From NCBI RefSeq assembly GCF_019139535.1, contig NZ_CP077073.1, positions 2,322,501 through 2,386,500 on the forward strand: a stretch of DNA of 64,000 nt, given 5' to 3'. The DNA comes from Pseudomonas muyukensis. GTDB taxonomy: Bacteria > Pseudomonadota > Gammaproteobacteria > Pseudomonadales > Pseudomonadaceae. The notes under the pieces were generated by a model, which worked only from the letters and a program-made list of their open reading frames with translations, was not told the DNA's origin and ran no database searches. Made by a program: the position numbers and the translations under genes. Shown here piece by piece: positions 58,111 to 64,000 of this stretch (position 1 is the first letter of the stretch; each line of letters begins with the position of its first letter).

Positions 58111-59103
58111 ATGCAAAGCAGCAGCACCCAATTTCCCGTCGCGTTGCTCAGTGCCGAGCGTCGCGGCGACCTCAGCGAAGACGTCTACCGGATCAAGGCC
58201 GGCAACAGCCCAGACCCGAGCGTCGAGTTGGCCGTCACTCGCCTGGGGCTGGCCGACCAGGGCCGCGCCCAGGGCGTGCCGGTCGTTCTTGTGCATGGCA
58301 GTTTTTCCAACCGGCGCTTCTGGTATTCGCCCAAGGGCATCGGCCTGGGCGCCTACCTGGCCCGCGCCGGGTTCGATGTCTGGATCCCCGAGATGCGCGG
58401 CCACGGCCTGTCGCCGCGCAACCGTGAGTGGCGGCAGAACCGCGTGGCCGATTATGCGCGCTACGACCTGCCGGTGATCGCCGCGTTCGTCCAGGAGCAG
58501 GCCGGCCAGGCGCCGCACTGGGTTGGCCATTCCCTCGGTGGTACCACCCTGGCGGCGGCCCTGGGCAGCGCTTACCTGGCGCCCGGGCAGGTGGCCAGCG
58601 CGGCCTTCTTCGGTACCCAGGTCAGCCGGGTGTACTGGCCGTTGAAGGTGCCGCCGGTGGAGTGGGGCGCGCGTCTGCTGCTCAAGCGTTTCGCGCAGAT
58701 TTCCGGTTCGCGGCTCAAGCGCGGCCCCGAGGACGAGCCGATTGGCCTGGCCCTGGAAAGCCTGCGCTGGAATGGCTTGTTCGGTCGCTTCGGCGACAAG
58801 GACCGCGACTGGTGGGCGGGGCTTGCCGACGTGGCGCTGCCGGTGTTGGCGGTGGCTGGCGCCGGGGACTTCCAGGACCCGGTGTGGGCCTGCCGCAAAC
58901 TGTTCGACCAATTGGGCGGCGACAGCAAGCAGTTCCTGCGCCTGGGGCGCGAGGAGGGCTTCGAGGCTTTCGGTCATGTCGACATGCTGGTCAGCAAGGC
59001 CGCCCAGGCTCAGGTCTGGCCATTGGTCGAGCGCTGGTTGCGCGATCCGCTGTTGCCGGTGCATGCCTCGACCGTGGTGATGGAGCCGGTGCCCGTCAAT
59101 TGA
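58111..59103 (+). CDS. alpha/beta hydrolase
   Basis: This 330-residue soluble hydrolase has VVLVHGSFSNRRFW (oxyanion strand), DVWIPEMRGHGLS and nucleophile elbow GHSLGG. A late Asp lies in AGAGDFQDPVW, and a His in FGHVDMLV is the probable catalytic His. HGHGLSPRN-type lipase/thioesterase features suggest a lipid-like ester substrate, but it is unassigned. It lies between ppsA and rraA on the same strand. Confidence 0.85.
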   Translation: MQSSSTQFPVALLSAERRGDLSEDVYRIKAGNSPDPSVELAVTRLGLADQGRAQGVPVVLVHGSFSNRRFWYSPKGIGLGAYLARAGFDVWIPEMRGHGLSPRNREWRQNRVADYARYDLPVIAAFVQEQAGQAPHWVGHSLGGTTLAAALGSAYLAPGQVASAAFFGTQVSRVYWPLKVPPVEWGARLLLKRFAQISGSRLKRGPEDEPIGLALESLRWNGLFGRFGDKDRDWWAGLADVALPVLAVAGAGDFQDPVWACRKLFDQLGGDSKQFLRLGREEGFEAFGHVDMLVSKAAQAQVWPLVERWLRDPLLPVHASTVVMEPVPVN

Positions 59104-59231
59104 AGGTGGGCGCCATCGCGGGGGCGGGCGATAAAAATGCCATGACCCACCGGTCTCGGATGACTGCCAGCCCTCCTGCGGTGTAGCCTTGCTGGCACGC
59201 CCGCTTTCGTTGTGACTGACAGGAGTTTCCC

Positions 59232-59723
59232 ATGCAGCATTACGTAACGCCCGACCTGTGCGACGCCTACCCGGACCTGGTGCAGGTGCTCGAACCCATG
59301 TTCAGCAACTTCGGTGGCCGCGATTCGTTTGGCGGCCAGATCGTCACCATCAAGTGCTTCGAGGACAACTCGCGGGTGAAGGAGCAGGTCGAGCTCGACG
59401 GCAAGGGCAAGGTCCTGGTGGTCGATGGCGGCGGTTCGCTGCGCCGTGCGCTGCTGGGTGACATGCTTGCCGAGAAGGCCGCCAAGAACGGCTGGGAAGG
59501 CCTGCTGATCTACGGCTGCGTGCGTGATGTCGATGTGCTGATCCAGACCGATGTCGGCGTGCAGGCTTTGGCCAGCCACCCGATGAAGACCGACAAACGC
59601 GGCATCGGCGACCTCGACGTGGCGGTGACCTTCGCCGGCGTCACCTTCCGCCCGGGTGAATACCTGTATGCCGACAACAACGGTGTGATCGTCTCGCCAA
59701 GCCCGCTGAAAATGCCTGAATGA
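59232..59723 (+). CDS. rraA: RraA-family protein (ribonuclease E activity regulator)
   Basis: This 163-residue protein is of the RraA/menG-like fold: [60 protein letters not shown] and [20 protein letters not shown]. coli RraA binds RNase E and inhibits it. Related proteins can act as oxaloacetate decarboxylases or aldolases, so either role is possible. GGAG lies upstream of the ATG. It lies 25 bases before cmaX. Confidence 0.92.
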   Translation: MQHYVTPDLCDAYPDLVQVLEPMFSNFGGRDSFGGQIVTIKCFEDNSRVKEQVELDGKGKVLVVDGGGSLRRALLGDMLAEKAAKNGWEGLLIYGCVRDVDVLIQTDVGVQALASHPMKTDKRGIGDLDVAVTFAGVTFRPGEYLYADNNGVIVSPSPLKMPE

Positions 59724-59748
59724 CGCGTTGCCCGCTGATGGAGCTTTG

Positions 59749-60744
59749 ATGTTCGAGGAAGACAACGCGCAATGGGGGCTGGTGCATGCCCTGGTGCTCG
59801 ACGGCAAGGGCGGCGCGCGCTCGATTGCCCGTACCGAACTGGACGGCTTGCAGTTGCAGGCCGAGGAAAGCCTCTGGCTGCACTGGGACCGCAGTCACCC
59901 GCAAACCCGTGGCTGGCTGCTGCATGACAGTGGCCTGAGCGAGTTCGCCTGTGACCTGCTGCTGGAGGAGAACACCCGTCCGCGCCTGTTGCAGATGGCC
60001 AACGAACAGATGCTGCTGTTCCTGCGCGGGGTCAACCTCAACCCCGGCGCCGAACCCGAGGACATGGTCTCGGTGCGTATCTTCGCCGAGGCGCGGCGGG
60101 TCATCTCGCTGCGCCTGCGGCCCTTGCGCGCCAGTGACGAGGTGCTCCAGCAGCTAGACGAGGGCAGGGGGCCTAAATCGGCCGCCGAGCTGCTGTTGCT
60201 GATGGCCGAGTTGCTCACCGAAAAGGTCCAGGCCCTGGTCAGCGACCTGTCGGAAGCGGTCGATGTAGAGGAAGAGAAGGTAGAATCCGACGAACGGTAT
60301 GCCCCAGAGCAAGGCAGCCTGCAGCAGATCCGCCGCCGCGCCGCTGGCTTGCGCCGTTTCCTCGCCCCGCAGCGGGATATTTATGCCCAGTTGTCGCGCA
60401 ACAAGTGCAGCTGGTTCGCCGACCCCGACAGCGACTACTGGAACGAGCTGAACAACAGCCTGATCCGTTACCTCGAAGAGCTCGAACTGGCCCGCGAGCG
60501 CGCCGCGCTGGTGCTGGAAAGCGAGGACCGACGCCGCAGCGAGCGGATGAACCGGACCATGTACCGCTTTGGCATCATCACCTGCATCTTCCTGCCCATG
60601 AGCTTCATCACTGGGTTGCTGGGCATCAATGTCGGCGGTATTCCGGGCGCCGACAGCCCCTATGGCTTCCTGTTCGCCAGCCTGATCGTGCTGGGACTGG
60701 CGGTAGGGCAGTGGTTGCTGTTCCGGCGGTTGCGGTGGGTTTGA
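59749..60744 (+). CDS. cmaX: CorA/ZntB-type divalent cation transporter CmaX
   Basis: This 331-residue CorA-superfamily membrane protein has a large cytoplasmic N-terminal domain with a long helix (LTEKVQALVSDLSEAVDVEE) and two C-terminal transmembrane helices. The signature loop is LLGINVGG, with GIN in place of the GMN of classical CorA, a form common in the ZntB branch. The substrate may be Mg2+ or Zn2+. The ATG at 59749 has GGAG five bases upstream. It opens the cmaX-cfrX-cmpX-sigX-oprF cluster known in P. aeruginosa. Confidence 0.88.
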   Translation: MFEEDNAQWGLVHALVLDGKGGARSIARTELDGLQLQAEESLWLHWDRSHPQTRGWLLHDSGLSEFACDLLLEENTRPRLLQMANEQMLLFLRGVNLNPGAEPEDMVSVRIFAEARRVISLRLRPLRASDEVLQQLDEGRGPKSAAELLLLMAELLTEKVQALVSDLSEAVDVEEEKVESDERYAPEQGSLQQIRRRAAGLRRFLAPQRDIYAQLSRNKCSWFADPDSDYWNELNNSLIRYLEELELARERAALVLESEDRRRSERMNRTMYRFGIITCIFLPMSFITGLLGINVGGIPGADSPYGFLFASLIVLGLAVGQWLLFRRLRWV

Positions 60745-60749
60745 CATCG

Positions 60750-60855
60750 AAGGGGCTGCTGCGCCCCCCATCGCGACACAAGGCCGCTCCTACAGGGATC
60801 GCGCTTGCCTGTGGGAGCGGCCTTGTGTCGCGATGGGGGGCGCAGCGGCCCCTGA
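60750..60855. repeat. REPIN between cmaX and cfrX
   Basis: GGGGCTGCTGCGCCCCCCAT ... and the inverted GATGGGGGGCGCAGCGGCCC copy form a long hairpin with CGCGACACAAGGCCGCTCCT arms. It may uncouple cmaX from the downstream genes. Confidence 0.9.
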
Positions 60856-60954
60856 GTAGTGGCCAGCTGAGGCAATTTGAAACATTCGTCCCAGTGGCAG
60901 GTGTGACCCGTCGTCACCAGCCCTCGTCTTTGACTGACATTGCGCGAGGTGCCC

Positions 60955-61218
60955 ATGCACGATCCGTTTGAAGAATCCTTGCGCGACCTGCTCAAGGCGT
61001 CGCCGTCCGGCGAGGACCGGGACGACGCCGCCTGCCTGGGTCGCGTGCTCAAGACCGCCAACCGCCAGGTTGGCGCGGGTGATCTGTTCAGCTTGCTTGG
61101 CCGTTGGAGCCAGGCGCTGCTGATCGCCGTGAACAATGGCTCGGCGCATGTCGCGCCGGTGCGTCGCAACTCTACCCGCAAGCCTGCCGCCGGCAGCAAA
61201 GCAGATAAGGCCGATTGA
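60955..61218 (+). CDS. cfrX: CfrX protein
   Basis: This 87-residue small soluble protein has an acidic N-terminal half (HDPFEESLRDLLKASPSGED) and a basic C-terminus (TRKPAAGSKADKAD). A helical core lies around AACLGRVLKTANRQVGAGDL. It is assigned by position and size between cmaX and cmpX, in the SigX-linked cluster. Its function is unknown. The ATG at 60955 has GAGG upstream. It is two bases from cmpX. Confidence 0.82.
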   Translation: MHDPFEESLRDLLKASPSGEDRDDAACLGRVLKTANRQVGAGDLFSLLGRWSQALLIAVNNGSAHVAPVRRNSTRKPAAGSKADKAD

Positions 61219-61220
61219 AT

Positions 61221-62045
61221 ATGGAACTCGATCTCTGGACCCAGAGCCTGGTCACCGCCATGACTGCCCTTTGGACCAAGGTGGCGAACTTCATCCCCAA
61301 CCTGTTCGGCGCGCTGGTCGTGGTGCTGCTCGGTTTCGTCGTGGCCAAGCTGCTCGACACCCTGCTGTCCAAGGTGCTGGCCAAGTTCGGCCTGGACCGC
61401 CTGATGAGCGGCACCGGCTTGACCAAGATGCTCGCCCGGGTCGGTATCCAGGTGCCGATCTCGACCCTGATCGGCAAGATCGTCTACTGGTTCGTGCTGT
61501 TGATCTTCCTGGTCTCGGCCGCGGAATCCCTGGGCCTTGAGCGGGTCTCGGCGACCCTCGACATGCTCGCCCTGTACCTGCCCAAGGTGTTCGGCGCGGC
61601 GCTGGTGCTGCTGGCCGGCGTGCTGCTGGCGCAATTGGCCAACGGCCTGGTGCGCGGCGCCGCCGAAGGCATCGGCCTGGAATACGCCGCTGGCGTTGGG
61701 CGGATCGTCCAGGGCCTGGTGATCATCATCAGCATCTCGGTGGCGATCAGCCAGCTGGAGGTCAAGACCGACCTGCTTAACCACGTGATCGTCATCGGTT
61801 TGATTACCGTTGGTCTGGCCGTGGCCCTGGCGATGGGCCTGGGCAGCCGGGAAATCGCCGGGCAGATTCTGGCCGGGATCTACGTGCGCGAGCTGTACCA
61901 GGTCGGCCAGCAAGTGCGTATTGGCGAGGTCGAAGGGCATATCGAGGAGATCGGCACGGTGAAGACCACCGTGCTGACCGATGAGGGCGAACTGGTGTCG
62001 CTGGCCAATCGCGAGCTGCTCGAGCAGCGCGTGAATAGCCGCTAA
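61221..62045 (+). CDS. cmpX: CmpX, MscS-like small-conductance channel protein
   Basis: This 274-residue inner-membrane protein has about five hydrophobic segments. The first is FGALVVVLLGFVVAKLLDTL. Glycine-rich helix GLAVALAMGLGSREIAGQIL leads into a beta domain (VGQQVRIGEVEGHIEEIGTV), the layout of MscS-type channels. The ATG at 61221 lies two bases after cfrX. In P. aeruginosa it affects cell-wall stress responses and SigX. sigX follows by 88 bases. Confidence 0.9.
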   Translation: MELDLWTQSLVTAMTALWTKVANFIPNLFGALVVVLLGFVVAKLLDTLLSKVLAKFGLDRLMSGTGLTKMLARVGIQVPISTLIGKIVYWFVLLIFLVSAAESLGLERVSATLDMLALYLPKVFGAALVLLAGVLLAQLANGLVRGAAEGIGLEYAAGVGRIVQGLVIIISISVAISQLEVKTDLLNHVIVIGLITVGLAVALAMGLGSREIAGQILAGIYVRELYQVGQQVRIGEVEGHIEEIGTVKTTVLTDEGELVSLANRELLEQRVNSR

Positions 62046-62133
62046 CCGCACAAAAGCTGTTAATGTATGCCGCCGCGAAATCGGCCCACGGGGCCGAGCG
62101 GCGACATTGACCTGACTGTCGGCCAGATCCGTT

Positions 62134-62724
62134 TTGAATAAAGTTCATTCGCCGCCCATGCGCTATGACCCCCGAGAGCTCACCGACGAGGAGTTGGTGG
62201 CGCGTTCGCATGAGGAGCTGTTTCACGTTACCCGCGCCTATGAGGAGCTCATGCGGCGCTACCAGCGCACGCTGTTCAACGTCTGCGCAAGGTACCTGGG
62301 GAACGACCGGGATGCCGATGATGTCTGTCAGGAGGTCATGCTCAAGGTGCTCTACGGGTTGAAGAACTTCGAGGGCAAGTCCAAGTTCAAGACCTGGCTC
62401 TACAGCATCACCTACAACGAATGCATCACCCAGTACCGCAAGGAGCGCCGTAAGCGCCGGTTGATGGATGCCCTGAGCCTGGACCCTGTCGAAGAGGCGT
62501 CCGAGGACAAGGCACCGAAGCCGGAGGAGAAAGGCGGGCTGGACAAATGGCTCGTGCATGTGAACCCGATCGACCGGGAAATTCTGGTGCTGCGTTTTGT
62601 CGCGGAGCTGGAGTTCCAGGAGATCGCCGACATCATGCACATGGGCCTGAGCGCCACGAAAATGCGCTACAAGCGTGCGCTCGACAAGCTTAGAGAGAAA
62701 TTTGCAGGGGTGGCTGAAACTTAG
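62134..62724 (+). CDS. sigX: ECF sigma factor SigX
   Basis: This 196-residue ECF sigma factor directs oprF, the cmpX cluster and lipid genes in Pseudomonas in response to envelope stress. Region 2 includes LMRRYQRTLFNVCARYLGND, DADDVCQEVMLKVLYGL and FKTWLYSITYNECITQY. Region 4 includes LRFVAELEFQEIADIMHMGL and KMRYKRALDKLREKF. The start is TTG at 62134, which gives the family N-terminus MNKVHSPPMRYDPRELTDEE. No anti-sigma gene follows, which is normal for this factor. Confidence 0.95.
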   Translation: MNKVHSPPMRYDPRELTDEELVARSHEELFHVTRAYEELMRRYQRTLFNVCARYLGNDRDADDVCQEVMLKVLYGLKNFEGKSKFKTWLYSITYNECITQYRKERRKRRLMDALSLDPVEEASEDKAPKPEEKGGLDKWLVHVNPIDREILVLRFVAELEFQEIADIMHMGLSATKMRYKRALDKLREKFAGVAET

Positions 62725-62750
62725 TCGCCTGTAAATACCTCTAACCAACC

Positions 62751-62772
62751 GGCAAGTTCTGCTAGACTTGCC
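62751..62772. terminator. hairpin in the sigX-oprF gap
   Basis: GGCAAGT-TCTGCTAG-ACTTGCC is a perfect 7-bp stem 27 bases after sigX and 63 before oprF. There is no U-tract. It may be a weak terminator or attenuator that partly separates the two genes. Confidence 0.5.
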
Positions 62773-62834
62773 GTCGAGTTGTCCCCCGGATGTTGGTGGG
62801 ACCGCTTAACTATCACCAGATGGGGATTTAACGG

Positions 62835-63869
62835 ATGAAATTGAAAAACACCTTGGGCCTGGCCATTGGTTCGCTCGTAGCCGCCACCTCGATTGGCGCT
62901 ATGGCACAAGGCACTGGCGCTGTAGAAGTCGAAGGCTTCTACAAGAAAGAATTCTTCGACAGCCAGCGTGACTTCAAGAACGACGGCAACCTGTTCGGCG
63001 GCTCGATCGGTTACTTCCTGACCGACGACGTTGAACTGCGTCTGGGTTACGACGAAGTCCACAACGCCCGTGGCGACGACGGCAAGAACATCAAGGGCTC
63101 GAACACCGCCCTGGACGCCGTTTACCACTTCAACAACCCGTACGACGCCATCCGTCCGTACGTGTCGGCTGGTTTCTCCCACCAGTCGCTGGGCCAGACC
63201 GGCCGTGGTGGTCGTAACCAGTCCACCTTCGCCAACGTTGGCGCTGGCGCCAAGTGGTACATCACCGACATGTTCTACGCCCGTGCCGGCGTCGAAGCTC
63301 AGTACAACATCGACCAGGGCGACACCGAGTGGGCCCCGAGCGTTGGTATCGGCCTGAACTTCGGCGGTAGCCCGAAGCAAGCCGAAGTCGCCCCGGCTCC
63401 TGTTGCCGAAGTCTGCTCCGACAGCGACAACGATGGCGTCTGCGACAACGTCGACAAGTGCCCTGACACCCCAGCCAACGTTACCGTTGACGCTGATGGC
63501 TGCCCGGCTGTTGCCGAAGTCGTTCGCGTTGAGCTGGACGTCAAGTTCGACTTCGACAAGTCGGTCGTCAAGCCAAACAGCTACGGCGACATCAAGAACC
63601 TGGCTGACTTCATGAAGCAGTACCCACAGACCACCACCACCGTGGAAGGTCACACTGACTCCGTTGGCCCAGACGCTTACAACCAGAAGCTGTCCGAGCG
63701 TCGTGCCAACGCTGTCAAGCAGGTCCTGACCCAGCAGTACGGCATCGAATCGAGCCGTGTTGACTCGGTTGGCTACGGTGAGACCCGTCCGGTCGCCGAC
63801 AACGCCACCGACGCTGGCCGCGCCGTTAACCGTCGCGTAGAAGCTCAGGTAGAAGCCCAGGCCAAGTAA
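62835..63869 (+). CDS. oprF: major outer-membrane porin OprF
   Basis: This 344-residue OmpA-family porin links the outer membrane to peptidoglycan and gives slow nonspecific diffusion. Signal peptide MKLKNTLGLAIGSLVAATSI is cleaved near AMA-QG. An N-terminal eight-strand barrel follows (to about 180). The linker carries the four-Cys, Asp-rich segment CSDSDNDGVCDNVDKCPDTP. The OmpA C-terminal domain has VEGHTDSVGPDAYNQKLSER. Codon use is that of a highly expressed gene. A strong terminator follows. Confidence 0.97.
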   Translation: MKLKNTLGLAIGSLVAATSIGAMAQGTGAVEVEGFYKKEFFDSQRDFKNDGNLFGGSIGYFLTDDVELRLGYDEVHNARGDDGKNIKGSNTALDAVYHFNNPYDAIRPYVSAGFSHQSLGQTGRGGRNQSTFANVGAGAKWYITDMFYARAGVEAQYNIDQGDTEWAPSVGIGLNFGGSPKQAEVAPAPVAEVCSDSDNDGVCDNVDKCPDTPANVTVDADGCPAVAEVVRVELDVKFDFDKSVVKPNSYGDIKNLADFMKQYPQTTTTVEGHTDSVGPDAYNQKLSERRANAVKQVLTQQYGIESSRVDSVGYGETRPVADNATDAGRAVNRRVEAQVEAQAK

Positions 63870-63887
63870 TTGGTTTGATGCTTCACG

Positions 63888-63913
63888 AAAAACCCGGCCT
63901 CGGCCGGGTTTTT
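63888..63913 (+). terminator. rho-independent terminator of oprF
   Basis: AAAAACCCGGC (63888-63898), CTCG loop and GCCGGGTTTTT (63903-63913) form a perfect 11-bp stem with its own U-tract. Confidence 0.93.
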
Positions 63914-63951
63914 CTTTGCCTGCGATTTCTCCACAGAGACCTCACCCCTTT

Positions 63952-63976
63952 GTAGGAGCGGCCTCTCCTACAGGGC
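63952..63976. repeat. Degenerate REP hairpin at the window end
   Basis: TGTAGGAGCGGCCTCTCCTACA is a shortened CTGTAGGAGCG-family palindrome, apparently a REPIN that has lost its centre. The last 24 bases show no feature that can be called. Confidence 0.7.
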
Positions 63977-64000
63977 GGGTAGGGGGCTCAGTGCTTGAGC

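Noticed and set aside
62742..62775. SigX promoter TAACC ... CGTC before oprF
   Set aside because: The two boxes are 25 bases apart, too far for an ECF promoter (about 16), so the match is probably chance. SigX control of oprF is taken from the known cluster only.
63988..64000. Last codons of a minus-strand gene (possibly cobA, which neighbours oprF in other pseudomonads)
   Set aside because: A stop complement TCA at 63988-63990 fits, but only three codons are visible.

Overview
The window reads as chromosomal DNA of a Pseudomonas of the P. putida group. It is GC-rich and densely coded. It has the leuCD-leuB-asd-usg-fimV-truA-trpF-accD-folC-dedD-cvpA-purF-metZ core block and the cmaX-cfrX-cmpX-sigX-oprF block typical of the genus, and several families of Pseudomonas REP/REPIN palindromes sit between the genes. 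The species is inferred from gene content and order only.

Layout. 0-3.2 kb: end of a TetR regulator, an alpha/beta hydrolase, a thioesterase, dusC, and ibpA behind a sigma-32-like promoter and a ROSE-type RNA thermometer. 3.2-7.1 kb: a five-PAS GGDEF-EAL protein whose last 29 codons, with a REPIN, occur three times in tandem. 7.1-12.6 kb: LysR regulator, leuC, leuD, leuB, asd. 12.6-13.5 kb: a non-coding element bounded by long inverted repeats. 13.6-26.4 kb: usg, fimV, truA, trpF, accD, folC, dedD, cvpA, purF, metZ and an SDR gene. 26.4-27.4 kb: a tRNA operon (one Val, three Asp). 27.4-32.7 kb: chemoreceptor, DUF2242 lipoprotein, a 108-bp tandem repeat, an AraC regulator and a nitrilase-fold protein lacking its catalytic Cys. 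32.8-41 kb: a LuxR solo of the plant-responsive PipR/OryR type between two proline-iminopeptidase genes, with a five-gene peptide ABC transporter. 41.4-43.4 kb: fadH. 43.5-44.1 kb: a second inverted-repeat element. 44.1-47.5 kb: an L-2-hydroxyglutarate locus (MFS transporter, lhgO, GntR regulator). 47.7-49.2 kb: two small hypothetical genes and a membrane diguanylate cyclase. 49.5-58 kb: giant NAD-glutamate dehydrogenase, ppsR and ppsA. 58.1-64 kb: hydrolase, rraA, and cmaX-cfrX-cmpX-sigX-oprF.

How genes work together. Leucine, diaminopimelate/methionine/threonine, tryptophan, purine, fatty-acid and folate functions are clustered in the first half. metZ takes O-succinylhomoserine, whose carbon passes through asd. 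ppsR controls ppsA by phosphorylation. sigX is expected to drive oprF and the cmpX cluster. In the pip locus the transporter should import a peptide-like or plant-derived compound, the LuxR solo should sense it, and the two peptidases should be its targets.

Most interesting signals. (1) A matching motif (16 of 21 bases) lies upstream of both divergently placed iminopeptidase transcripts of the pip locus and is a candidate PipR box. (2) A TTGTCAGACAA palindrome lies before the GntR gene, and a one-base variant lies before lhgO. (3) Two inverted-repeat elements share termini, and hairpins in one show compensatory base changes between its two arms. (4) A REPIN plus gene-tail unit is triplicated. 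(5) The nitrilase-like protein appears catalytically dead.
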